64,000 bases of DNA from Clarkia xantiana subsp. parviflora (Eukaryota > Streptophyta > Magnoliopsida > Myrtales > Onagraceae): positions 30,362,763 to 30,426,762 of the forward strand of contig JAPTYO010000007.1 in the NCBI GenBank assembly GCA_036873135.1, written 5' to 3'. Each line of letters opens with the position of its first letter. Position 1 is the first letter of the stretch. The notes beneath the pieces are model-generated. The model saw only the letters and a program-made list of their open reading frames with translations, had not been told where the DNA came from and did no database searches. Shown in pieces: positions 35,196 through 45,079 of the stretch. The position numbers were made by a program, and so were the translations under genes.

Positions 35196-35237
35196 TTATT
35201 TGAAGAGGTAATCGTATTCGTCTTCCGTTCTAGCCAT
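35196..35237 (-). other. Short ORF resembling the N-terminus of a RABA-type Rab GTPase
   Basis: The minus-strand ATG at 35237 encodes MARTEDEYDYLFK and then a stop. Plant RABA (Rab11-like) GTPases commonly begin with a short variable head followed by EYDYLFK and then the P-loop strand. Here the similarity ends at the stop, and no GTPase motif follows. It lies in the leader of the young copia-derived element, in sense orientation. It could be a captured exon fragment or chance. Confidence 0.3.
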
Positions 35238-35628
35238 GATCCGTGATGGTGAAGTGGATCTGTGTGGAGCAGTCCCGGACGTCTAGATCGGTGTGATGTT
35301 CATCCTCTCTCGGGGAAACCAATCGATTAATTATGTTAGCTTCCTCCACATAATTCGACCTTTTTTACACATGATAATAATAGTGATTAGAATATAAAAT
35401 AATCAATCAATATAATTTTATAATAATAATAATAATAATAATAAAAAATCTCCCTTTTTTTTCGTTGATGTTATATTATAAATTGCTCAATGGATGCAAC
35501 CCTAATATGAGTATGGTTTCCGCCAAGCACTGCACTGTGGTCGTGGAATCTTGAAATATGTGTAGCTAAAAAAATATATAATCGAGAGATATCGTGCTGA
35601 TAACGTGTTACGAAAGTAGAGAGGTAAT

Positions 35629-36265
35629 TGATGGGCCCCGGCGGAGGCCGTTAGGCCCCTTAACGATTGACAAACGGCATTTAGGCCCGTTGGGCTAGGA
35701 GCTGGAAGGCTAAGGGCTCCGACAGAAGGAGGCTCCGACATCATGAGACCCCGAGCAAGTATGGCTCCGACAGGGGAGAGCCCCGAAGATATCGGACCTG
35801 GACGTAGTCGGTCCCGATATGGGAGTTGATACCACTCCCCGACACCGAATCCTCAACGATGCAACCTGGGAGTCTCCGATAATGATCGAGACTCGCCAGT
35901 AAGAGCACAATCCCGGAAATCTCGCCATGATCACAGTAGTGGTATAATGGGCGAGATATGTGGGATACGAATAACTGTACAAGATACGTGGCAAGATATA
36001 CGGCGAGATATGTGGGATAATGGATCACAATCCAACCGCCTAATCAGGTAACTGGGATAGCCTTTTCTCTATAAAAGGAGGGAAGTTATTCCAGATTAGG
36101 GTTACGTTTTACACACACATTTATTGCTTACTTGCGCTGTTGGCCACCATACTTACGTTAAGCATCGGAGAGGGATTCTGGGCCACTGCCCTCTATCCCC
36201 TTCTGCAGGATTGCGAGGAGCTAAGGAATCCGTCACCGTAACCGGAGTTCCGCCGTGATCCAACA
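35629..36265 (+). repeat. 5' LTR of the young gypsy element
   Basis: 637 bp, TGATGGG...TCCAACA. A TATA region 'ctctataaaaggagg' lies at about 36070. Confidence 0.96.
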
Positions 36266-36333
36266 TTGGCGCCGTCTGTGGGAATCGCAACAAAAAGCCA
36301 AAAAGTAAGTTTGCTTCCCTCTGATTTCATTCC

Positions 36334-38691
36334 ATGGCTGGCAACAGATCGCAACGTTCAGGCAAGCAAGTACCGGCCACCAGCAATCCCCCCGAGGATG
36401 CTGCCCAGCATCAGGATCTGGGAGATGAGGGTGACAGCACTCGCCGGAATGAAGCACCTTCCCAGAATCCGGAGCTAGCCAGGGTAGTGGCAGAGGCCAT
36501 GCCCCTATTCATGGAGGCCATGGAGGCCCTCCTAGACCGAAGAGAAGCTGCTAGAAGGCAGGCAGATCTCCCGCCGCTCCCTCCGCGGCGAGACAATCCC
36601 AGAAGGCAGGGGGATGACAATTTGCCTCCACCTCCTCCGTTAAGGGAACAACCTATTCCCCCCAATCCAGCACCGGCGGAGAATTTTGTGGTCGATGGAC
36701 CGGGGCCAGTGCAACAAAGGACCATTCCCCTGAATGGTCCCCTCACTGCCGACCAGGTGGTGAGAATTGTGGGTATCTGCATGGGAGACCAGAAGCCCAT
36801 GATGTCGGAGCTGGGAAGTCAGGAAACCCATCCCTTCGTGCCCAGGCTGATTCATACCCTGGCCCCTCCAGGTTTGGGCATCCCGAAGATAGACGAGTAC
36901 GATGGGGACGCAGACCCGGTTCGCCACGTACAAAAGCACTTGACAGCATGCATGGGTAGGACCCCGGATGAGGATGTTATCTGCGCCCTGTTCCCAAGCA
37001 CACTCGGGGAGAAGGCGATGACGTGGTTCTACAGTCTGCCCACTGGATGTATCACCTGCTGGAAGGATATGCATCAGCGATTCATCGCCCAGTACCAAGG
37101 GCGTCGACGGCTGTTAAAAAGCGTTCGGACCCTGCATGAGGTGATTCAGAGGCCTGACGAGTCGTTGGCACAATATTATCAACGTTATACAGCTGGCATG
37201 ACTGAGCTGGATGAGGAAATATCGGAGGGCGAGGCCATCCGTACCTTCCTGAAGAACCTTAAACCCCCTTACGGTTCCGACTTACTGCACAGCATCGCGG
37301 CCAAAAATGTCTGGAACATGGAGGCGCTCCAGGCGAGAGTAAAACAGCAAATCGACGTCCAAGAGTCGAAGATCGCTGCCGGAGAATTAGCTCCTCCCAA
37401 GGGGCGCGAAGGAAAGCAGCTGTTCGAACCATTGGACAACCGGCACAAGAAGGATAACTCCGAGGGTAGTCGGAGTCGAGGACGTTCTGATCGGAGGGAG
37501 GATAAGCGTCCGAGCAGGAGGGACAGTCAGAAGGAAGAGTTTACCCCTCTCAACAGACCTTTGAAGGAGGTCTTAGCAGTGATGGAAAAGCAAGGCCTCG
37601 CTCGTTTCCCCAAGAAGAAGGACGGAGAAAAGTTGGGCTCCCGCGCCGACTGTTACTGCCGATTCCATCGGGCCTCTGGTCACGACACTGACCAATGTCG
37701 GGAGCTGAAGAAGGAAATAGAGAAACTTATCCAGAGGGGTAAGCTGAAGGAGTTCGTGGGAGACTCGCGCTGCAAGCCCCGTTCCCGATCTCGGTCAAGG
37801 TCCAAGTCTCGATCGAGGTCCCCAAGGAAGAGGAGGTCCGACGCCGAGCCTTCGGAAGGCCCACCAGGACTCCGACAGAAGAGGGTCATCAATGTGATCC
37901 ACGGAGGGTTCGCCGCAGGGGGAGACACATCGTCTTCTCGGGAGCGTTATGCCAACCAAGTGCCAGTCGCAGTGGTTTTGGGAAAAAGATCTCGGTCGTG
38001 GACCCCGAAGGAGGAGATGGAGATCACCTTCTCGGCGAAGGATCTGGAGGGAGTAGAGACCCCCCACGAGGATGCCCTGGTAGTAACACTGGATGTAGGA
38101 GGATTCGAAGTGAAGAGGATCCTCATTGATGGAGGAAGCTCCTCCGACATCCTCTTCTCCGACGCCCTGGAGCAGATGGGGAAGAAGAAGAAAGATTTGC
38201 GGGAGGTTAACTTCCCGATGGTAGGATTTTGCGGCACAACCTCTTATCCATTGGGGGTTATTACGCTACCCGTGTGGTTTGGCAGTGGCTGGAAGATGGA
38301 GAAGAAAGATGTGGAGTTCGTGGTGGTCGAATCCACAGGGACGTACAATGCGATCATTGGAAGAACCACTATCAACCCACTGATGGCAGTGGCCTCGACT
38401 GTCCATCAGAAACTGAAGTTCCCGACTGAGAATGGGGTCGGCGAAGTGAAAGGCGACCAGGTGGCGTCGAGACGATGCTACGTCAACGCTACGAGAAGAT
38501 CAAGAAAGGAGGCCATGTCGGTTCTCCAAACAGACACTGATCCTCGAGAGGAGTTTGGGCGTCCCGCCTCCATGGAGGACCTAAAAGAAGTCGAGATAGA
38601 TGGACCCGAGAGGAGGGTAAAGATCGGATCCGCCCTATCCGAGGATCAAGCTGAGGAATTAATCGCCCTATCGAAGAAATGCCATGTTTGA
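36334..38691 (+). CDS. Gag-protease polyprotein (785 aa) of the young gypsy element
   Basis: An intact frame starts about 70 nt after the LTR/primer-binding-site junction. Residues 1-180 are Pro/Arg-rich. The Gag core runs from about 185 to 310 (IDEYDGDADPVRHVQKH, TWFYSLPTGCITCWKDM, FIAQYQGRRRLLKS). A knuckle CRFHRASGHDTDQC near residue 443 has spacing CX2HX4HX4C. Residues about 481-502 form an Arg/Ser dipeptide run like that of splicing-factor RS domains. The conserved [13 protein letters not shown] element follows. The retropepsin active site LIDGGSSSDILF is near 597, and VVVESTGTYNAIIGRTTINP is downstream. The frame stops at 38691 before any reverse transcriptase. It is homologous in layout and motifs to the Gag-Pro at 24506-21780. 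Likely role: particle shell and maturation protease, with polymerase and integrase supplied by a partner element. Confidence 0.93.
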   Translation: MAGNRSQRSGKQVPATSNPPEDAAQHQDLGDEGDSTRRNEAPSQNPELARVVAEAMPLFMEAMEALLDRREAARRQADLPPLPPRRDNPRRQGDDNLPPPPPLREQPIPPNPAPAENFVVDGPGPVQQRTIPLNGPLTADQVVRIVGICMGDQKPMMSELGSQETHPFVPRLIHTLAPPGLGIPKIDEYDGDADPVRHVQKHLTACMGRTPDEDVICALFPSTLGEKAMTWFYSLPTGCITCWKDMHQRFIAQYQGRRRLLKSVRTLHEVIQRPDESLAQYYQRYTAGMTELDEEISEGEAIRTFLKNLKPPYGSDLLHSIAAKNVWNMEALQARVKQQIDVQESKIAAGELAPPKGREGKQLFEPLDNRHKKDNSEGSRSRGRSDRREDKRPSRRDSQKEEFTPLNRPLKEVLAVMEKQGLARFPKKKDGEKLGSRADCYCRFHRASGHDTDQCRELKKEIEKLIQRGKLKEFVGDSRCKPRSRSRSRSKSRSRSPRKRRSDAEPSEGPPGLRQKRVINVIHGGFAAGGDTSSSRERYANQVPVAVVLGKRSRSWTPKEEMEITFSAKDLEGVETPHEDALVVTLDVGGFEVKRILIDGGSSSDILFSDALEQMGKKKKDLREVNFPMVGFCGTTSYPLGVITLPVWFGSGWKMEKKDVEFVVVESTGTYNAIIGRTTINPLMAVASTVHQKLKFPTENGVGEVKGDQVASRRCYVNATRRSRKEAMSVLQTDTDPREEFGRPASMEDLKEVEIDGPERRVKIGSALSEDQAEELIALSKKCHV

Positions 38692-38819
38692 CAACTAAGT
38701 CGCCCGTAGAGGCGCGAAGATGTAATTAAGTCGCCCTGAGTGGTGCATGCTATGTTAAAGACATCAATCAATAAAGAGGTTACTTCTGATCAAAGTGTTC
38801 CTGAGTTGTTCTCGATACA

Positions 38820-39335
38820 TTAAAAAGCGTCATTGGGCGTCCGAAAATCCTTAAGTCTTTAAGGTCCGATTAAAAAGCGTCATTGGACGTCCGAAAATCC
38901 TTAAGTCTTTAAGGTCCGATTAAAAAGCGTCATTGGACGTCCGAAAAATCCTTAAGTTATTAAGGTCCGATTTAAAAGCGTCATTGGACGTCCGGAAAAT
39001 CCTTAAGTTTTTAAGGTCCGATTAAAAAGCGTCTTTGGACGTCCGAAAATCCTTAAGTTTTTAAGGTCCGATTAAAAAGCGTCTTTGGACGTCCGAAAAT
39101 CCTTAAGTTTTTAAGGTCCGATTAAAAAGCGTCTTTGGACGTCCGAAAATCCTTAAGTTTTTAAGGTCCGATTAAAAAGCGTCTTTGGACGTCCGAAAAT
39201 CCTTAAGTTTTTAAGGTCCGATTAAAAAGCGTCTTTGGACGTCCGAAAAATCCCAAGTTATTAAGGTTCGATTAAAAAAGCGTCATTGGACGTCCGAAAT
39301 GTCCTTAAGCCTTTAAGGATCGCTTTTAAAAGCGT
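38820..39335. repeat. 50-bp tandem repeat block in the young gypsy element
   Basis: About ten copies of a 50-bp unit containing ATTAAAAAGCGTC, TTGGACGTCCGAAAATCC and TTAAGTTTTTAAGGTCCG. Most copies are nearly identical, with a switch from GTCATTGG to GTCTTTGG midway. The block sits between the sense Gag-Pro stop and the antisense gene stop. Confidence 0.95.
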
Positions 39336-39477
39336 CGTGAGACAACCGAAGGCCTTAGGATCCGATAAGAGAGTCACGGGGAGCATAACCGAAAAAGAAA
39401 ACATTCTTAGAAGGCTCGAAGGCCCAAAAGGTTCGGTACAAAAAGGATAATAAAAAAGAAGCACAAGGACTTAAATT

Positions 39478-42255
39478 TTAAACACCAGGGGCTGAATCTT
39501 CGGAAGGCTTTGGAGGGGCAGACTCATCGGCGTCTTCGGAGGAGCTTTCGGAAGGAAGGTTGAAATACGCTTCTGCGGCTGGGCCAAGAGTCTTGGACTT
39601 TCTCAAGTCGATGGAGTCCCCATAAGTCTCATTAAGCTCTTCAACAATATCGAGGATGGCGTTCTGTAGGTCTTCTTGACAATGCTTCGCCGCATCCTCC
39701 TTGAAGTCCTCCGAGCTTCGGTACTCCTCGCGGCCTTGGACCTTCGCGTTTGTTAATTGGGCGGAGTGATCCGCCCTTGCCTCTTCTAGTTCCGCGATGG
39801 CCCTCTGCTTCTCGAGCTTCAGCCGCTCCGCAGTTTCCTGCAATGCTGCCTTCTCGAAAGCAAACTGGCCCCGATCCGCCATGGCCGCCTCCTGCTCCCG
39901 CTTGAGCGAACTCTCAAGACTTAGAATCTGTCTCTGCTGAGATTGAACCTCTCCAGCAAGCTTAATCCTGCCCTCCTCGGCCTGCTGACCAACCTCTCTG
40001 GCCCGCTGCCAACTCTCTTCGACCCGCCTTTTCTCCTCTTCCGCCTTGAGCCTTGACGCCTCGGAGGCAGCTAGGTCCTCCTGGAGCTTGGTCAGGCTCT
40101 CGAGGTTGGAGTGGACCCGCTCTCGCTCCAAAGCCTCTCGCAAAGACAGGATGTAGCCGAAGCAACGATCCTGGTCCGCGATTTCCTGAAAAGAAAAAGT
40201 AGCTTAGTACTCATAAATCGGAACGCCCCCAGATGAACAAAAGAAAAATTCATTTACCTCTACCCGACGAACAGCCATCGCCCGAATATCAGCATCGATG
40301 TCGTCCCCTTCCAGAGAAAGGGGACGCCTCAAAGAGGGCGGAACCGAACCCGACACCAAGTGCAAGGCCAGGTTCTTCTCCTGGCACCCCCGATGTAGAG
40401 GGACCCCCTGGAGGGACTCCACTGGTCTCCAAGGCTCGGAGCCCTGGTCCGAAGAGAAGGCCCGATAGTAGTCCCCGTCCAAAGGGAACGGGGGTACTAC
40501 CAGGCGAGGCTCTTCAGCCTCCTCACTCACTCGAGCTTCGGGGGTTGCACCCCTAGCTGGCGAAGATGGTGGTGGCGAAGATGGCGGGGCGGAGGACGAC
40601 GCTGGCGTGGTAGGAAGTGGAGAAGCCTTCCCACCAGATGACTTCACGGGAGTCATCCTCGACTTCCCTCGGAGGGTGAGACCTTCCTCCTCAGCTCGGT
40701 CATCAGAAGGGGAGTCCTCCAGACTGGTCACCCGACCAAACTCACCCCGAGCTTCCGTCGGGGTATCTTCTACCACCGGCTCCACTGCAGGCGCGGAGTC
40801 TGAGGCAGGCATAGCAGGGGCGACGTCCGCAGGACCTGCAGCGGGGCGAATAAATCGAGGGATTAGTTTGATATCGGTGTGCCAGATTAGACGACGCTCC
40901 ATATATCTCTCCTTGCCGAAAAAATCATAATAGCCCGCTTCGAGGACATGCGGAGTCTCCCCTCGAAGGATATTCTTGACATCCCTAACTCGTCCTTCCA
41001 TATCGGAGGCCTGAAGATCCTGAGGTACTAACTCCCTATATCTCTTTATAGCACGAAAAACTGCCTTACCTTCTTTTTCGGAGCGAACGCCGAAGGCGGT
41101 CCTGACCACGTCTGCATTAGTCCGCCCCTCGGAGGTGGGGGCAGACCCGGGAGCCTCCGAGGTCCTCGCCCTCTTCTTGGATGGCCCCGACGAGGCAGAA
41201 ACCTTTCGATGAGAAGATTTCTTCTTACGCTTCAATGAGTGGGAGGCATCAGTGTCCTCCTGAAATAGACGGGCGGTCAGCGATGTTCGAGAGGCTGTAA
41301 GCAATGAAAAGGAAATAATCAGAAGATTACCCAGAGGATTACATTGGAAACACCATCGTGCACTTTTCCCCCGGCCAGGGGATCGATCAGCATAATCCCG
41401 ATTTTGACCCTCTGCTGATCAGTGACAGAGGTGGCTTCGAAAGGCTGATAACCCTCCTCCCAGCGACGGGCCTGAATAAGCATCAAGGCCCTCTTTGTCT
41501 GCTCCGACCATGAACGAAAGGACACAGGGGGATCAGCCTCTACGACAGTCTTTGGCCACTCAATGGGACCAGGCTTGATGAAGAAGTACTGCTCCTTCCA
41601 GTTGGCATTATCGTGTCCCTTATCGTGAATGAGGGCCCGCTCCTTGCAGATCTTCCAGGACACCTTCCTGTCCCAACCCATCTCTTTGTATTGATCGTCG
41701 GTCCCCTCAGGTTGACGAGGGGAAAAGGAACAGACCCCATCCTTGTTGCAGGTCATCTTATAGAGGACCCGCCAGAGTTCCAGGCTATAGCTCCAGTCTT
41801 CGGCATTGATGTCGCACCACACTTGGAAGGCGATCCAAGTACGAATCGCATGGGGGGAGAAGGTCGTGGGGTAGGTTTTGTAGTGATTACACAACTCTAC
41901 CCAGCTTGGGCAGAAAGGGAGTCGAATCCCTGCACGAATTTGCCCGGGAGAGATGAACACTTCGTCCCCCTTTGGGAGGGTAATCTGAGTATCACGAGAA
42001 TTGAACTGGGTTTCTTCGTAGGGATAACGAGCCCCGAAGGAAGACTCAAAGATACCACACTCGTTGCAAGCCCTCTCATAGTTAATGGGCGCGAGGGAGT
42101 TCTTGAGGTATTTGAAGACGAAGGGTGGCCCAACAACAGCAGATCCCTCGGCTGAAAATCGTCGGGGGAGGAGGAAGGGGAAAGTTGAAACCTAAGGAGG
42201 TCAAAGATAAAAAAGAAAAAAAAAAAGTAATAGGTTGAAGAATCTTACCAGACAT
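39478..42255 (-). CDS. Antisense four-exon gene inside the gypsy element (849 aa predicted)
   Basis: The exon model is 42249-42255 (7 nt, ATG), 41354-42151, 40258-41294 and 39478-40185. All introns are GT-AG (97, 59 and 72 nt) and all phases agree. The product starts MSAEGSAVVGPPFVFKYL. An N-terminal globular region of about 270 residues (FISPGQIRAGIRLPFCPSW, RTWIAFQVWCDINAEDW, KWEQYFF-like segments) recalls the N-terminal part of plant 'putative gypsy type transposon' proteins (Pfam Transposase_28), by memory of the pattern only. A basic NLS-like patch follows (LKRKKKSSHRK, KKRAR). A Ser/Pro/Glu-rich middle comes next. The last exon is a coiled coil of about 150 residues (LTKLQEDLAASEASRLKAEE...) with an acidic tail. 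Antisense ORFs are known in Tat-lineage gypsy elements. Start exon and function are inferred. Confidence 0.75.
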
Positions 42256-42375
42256 AGTGACAGAGGTCTTGAGGTGCTTGGAGCGCTGGAAAAACCTTGA
42301 AGGGCTGGAGAATTAGGGTTCTTAGGATCGCAAAGAAGGAGAAAGTGAGAAAGTGGAACAGCAGTTGGGTTCAGG

Positions 42376-42382
42376 ATTTTAT
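42376..42382 (-). promoter_or_regulatory. TATA box of the antisense gene
   Basis: On the minus strand TATAAAA lies about 120 nt upstream of the predicted ATG at 42255, with pyrimidine-rich leader sequence between. This suggests that the antisense gene has its own promoter between its start and the 3' LTR. Confidence 0.5.
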
Positions 42383-42792
42383 AAGAGAAGGGAGCTGAAG
42401 GGACGGACAATCTGGGCCACAGAATCCAAAACGACTCAATCATGACCATCCAAGGTAAAACGTGCGAATTCAGAAAATGGGAACGGTTTTAATCTGAACC
42501 GTCAGGACGCATAGGACGAATAAGACAAGAAATAATGACGTATTGGAACGGTCGAAAAGTGCTTTTCCAGCAGATAAGCGTGCAGAGCCCGAAACGTTCC
42601 CTCATCTCCCATCAGCATTAAATGCTGGTCTGATCAAGAAATCCTTTTGAGTACAAACAAGATCCCAGAAGATCTCGAAAAGATCAAGGCAATGGCCTCC
42701 GACATTCCACACAAAGGCCTCCGATAAAAATACGAAAAGCCCGATGTTGGAAGACGCGACGCACTAAAAGTCCCTCACGTCTTGGGGGCAGA

Positions 42793-43429
42793 TGATGGGC
42801 CCCGGCGGAGGCCGTTAGGCCCCTTAACGATTGACAAACGGCATTTAGGCCCGTTGGGCTAGGAGCTGGAAGGCTAAGGGCTCCGACAGAAGGAGGCTCC
42901 GACATCATGAGACCCCGAGCAAGTATGGCTCCGACAGGGGAGAGCCCCGAAGATATCGGACCTGGACGTAGTCGGTCCCGATATGGGAGTTGATACCACT
43001 CCCCGACACCGAATCCTCAACGATGCAACCTGGGAGTCTCCGATAATGATCGAGACTCGCCAGTAAGAGCACAATCCCGGAAATCTCGCCATGATCACAG
43101 TAGTGGTATAATGGGCGAGATATGTGGGATACGAATAACTGTACAAGATACGTGGCAAGATATACGGCGAGATATGTGGGATAATGGATCACAATCCAAC
43201 CGCCTAATCAGGTAACTGGGATAGCCTTTTCTCTATAAAAGGAGGGAAGTTATTCCAGATTAGGGTTACGTTTTACACACACATTTATTGCTTACTTGCG
43301 CTGTTGGCCACCATACTTACGTTAAGCATCGGAGAGGGATTCTGGGCCACTGCCCTCTATCCCCTTCTGCAGGATTGCGAGGAGCTAAGGAATCCGTCAC
43401 CGTAACCGGAGTTCCGCCGTGATCCAACA
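42793..43429 (+). repeat. 3' LTR of the young gypsy element
   Basis: 637 bp, apparently identical to the 5' LTR. Confidence 0.96.
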
Positions 43430-43599
43430 GTAATAGAAGAGGGAACTTGAGGATGTCTTATTATCACACATAGGGGCCCTTATATAGGGATTACATAGAC
43501 TTGGAGAGGAAGTAAAATAAATATATGGAAGGTCTAATTAAGGAAGATGGTATATACACATAATATTGAACATCCACATAATATATTCATAACATGTCC

Positions 43600-44038
43600 A
43601 TTATCCAGTTCATAAATTCGTCACTGCTTTGAACATCCGAACAAGCAATCATCATCCTTGCCAATCTGATGAGGCAACGTTTTCTCTTGAAAATCGGTGA
43701 CGCCCGGCCACCAAACAACCAACCATAATCATAGAAGATATTTAAATGCAAAACTTCACATCGAATTTACAGATTCAGACTAGATCTACTTTATAAGCTT
43801 TTACATCACCACATTATTGAGTAAACGAAATTGATACAACAATATCGGAGGTCATATTAATAGAACATGTTGTATATATACTGTACATATCATTATATAA
43901 TTCACTTAATCAAATCCACAAATTAACAACTAATTTATTCAAGCTTTATTTAGATAGGGTTGTTGTTTTTAGCTAGCTAGAGAAGACGGACACTGTTACA
44001 TATATATTGAATCACATTTTAACTGCACCATGAAAACC
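43600..44038. other. Intergenic, 3' of the CRRSP gene
   Basis: AT-rich host DNA with no supported feature. It probably includes the CRRSP 3' untranslated region on the minus strand. Confidence 0.5.
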
Positions 44039-44860
44039 CTAGGCCTTCAGAAATGGATAAATCTCATACCTAAAGTTACAACTACCACCAACAACCCTAC
44101 CCCCTTCCTTGCCATCACAGCAGTTCGGAAGCTCCCCGATCGCATCGTCGATGCACTTCTTGCACTCACTCGACGTTAGGTCCCTCGTGCACTGAACCAA
44201 CCCGTAAATATTTGTCGACCCATCGAGCACTGACTCCCCGGTCTCATACATCTTCGGGTTCACGTAAGCTTCTTCGGCTAGCCCCGTCAGCAGATCCCTC
44301 GTCTTCGCATTAAAAACCGTCGGGTTCGACACGTTATTCAAGTTCCACATAAAGAACCGGTTCTGATAGTCGATCTTTCCGAAGAAGTCTTGATCGGAGT
44401 ACTTGACCATGCAGTTATCGTACCAAATGACGGCGCCCTTGTTGTTCGGGCACCGCTTTCGACTTTCACTGACTGCCTCAGCAACACAATACGTGCAGTC
44501 TAAGGACGAAACGTCGCCACGACACAAACCTAGACCGTATGTCTGGTCCTGATATTATGGAGAAAAAAAATATATACATATATAAATATATATATTTATA
44601 ATATAACTAAAATGAGAATATAATAAAATATATTTATTCCCTAATACCTGGTACTGGCCAACTGAGGCCTGACCGAACCCAGTGGGTGGGACATTATATG
44701 AGAGGTAGCCCGCGAGCTTGTTCAAATTCGCCTCATAGATGCTATTCTCGGTGAAGTTTCCCGACGAGGTCGAACAGAAGTAGAAGAGTGGGTCTGCCGC
44801 AGTGACACGGTGGAGGAAGAGGGCATAAGTAGCTAAGACAAAGAGGTATATGGAAGACAT
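44039..44860 (-). CDS. Cysteine-rich repeat secretory protein (two Gnk2/DUF26 domains)
   Basis: Two exons, 44648-44860 and 44039-44548, with a GT-AG phase-0 intron, give 240 residues. Residues 1-21 (MSSIYLFVLATYALFLHRVTA) are a signal peptide. Two Gnk2 (DUF26, stress-antifungal) domains follow. Each has the hallmark CX8CX2C: Cys80-Cys89-Cys92 in the first and Cys191-Cys200-Cys203 in the second. Length and two-domain layout, with no transmembrane or kinase part, match the secreted CRRSP family rather than cysteine-rich receptor kinases or plasmodesmata-located proteins. Family role: apoplastic proteins, with mannose binding and antifungal activity shown for the ginkgo founder. The specific role here is unknown. 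Confidence 0.94.
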
Positions 44861-44938
44861 TGTGATCTATGTTTGCTAGTATATATGTTGGTTTATGTAA
44901 ATGTTCGTGTGGTGTCTGTTGAATACTAAGGACATGTT

Positions 44939-44947
44939 ATTATTTAT
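44939..44947 (-). promoter_or_regulatory. TATA box of the CRRSP gene
   Basis: TATAAATAA on the minus strand lies about 80 nt upstream of the start codon at 44860. Confidence 0.55.
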
Positions 44948-45079
44948 AGAAGAACCAAAGGTTGGTTTTGAGGGTTGACCAAATCGATAGATGTTTGACT
45001 TTTTCTCGGTTTGAAGTTGTAAGCCGAAATGTTCAATCGTGGGCGGCGTTTTGATCGGGTTATGATAATATATACGCAC

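Larger units (their letters stand above)
35629..43429 (+). mobile_element. Very young non-autonomous Ty3/gypsy-type element with Gag-Pro and an antisense spliced gene
   Basis: LTRs 35629-36265 and 42793-43429 are each 637 bp and read as identical. The TSD GTAAT is at 35624-35628 and 43430-43434. The primer-binding site TTGGCGCCGTCTGTGGG follows the left LTR at 36266, and a purine-rich tract 'cttgggggcaga' precedes the right LTR. The sense strand codes only Gag-Protease (36334-38691). A 50-bp repeat block and an antisense gene (39478-42255) occupy the place where pol would be. Lack of RT and integrase with identical LTRs implies recent mobilisation in trans. Confidence 0.93.
32248..43594 (-). 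mobile_element. Young copia-derived element with identical 183-bp LTRs, non-coding interior
   Basis: LTR copies lie at 32248-32430 and 35606-35628 plus 43435-43594, the latter split by the gypsy insertion. By eye they are identical over 183 bp, with TG...CA ends. The TSD TGTCC is at 32243-32247 and 43595-43599. A purine tract AAGGGGGAG (minus strand, 32439-32431) adjoins the left LTR, which makes the left copy the 3' LTR and the element minus-strand. The interior (32431-35605) has no ORF of useful length. Near 32440-32640 it resembles the terminal part of copia pol in decayed form. Confidence 0.85.
35606..43594 (-). repeat. 5' LTR of the young copia-derived element, split by gypsy insertion
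   Basis: The LTR parts are 35606-35628 and 43435-43594. Removing the insert and one copy of GTAAT restores a 183-bp LTR that matches 32248-32430. On the minus strand the flank after the LTR (35605 downward) begins CGTTATCAGCACGA, an end-of-LTR neighbour seen in many plant copia elements and probably its primer-binding region. Confidence 0.9.

Noticed and set aside
35710..36028. Minus frames of about 95 codons, repeated at 42874-43192
   Set aside because: They lie entirely inside the two identical LTRs, antisense, with no recognised motif.
40233..40930. Two plus-strand frames of 107 codons opposite the antisense gene
   Set aside because: These are shadows of the spliced minus-strand gene, which has phase-consistent introns and domain-like content.
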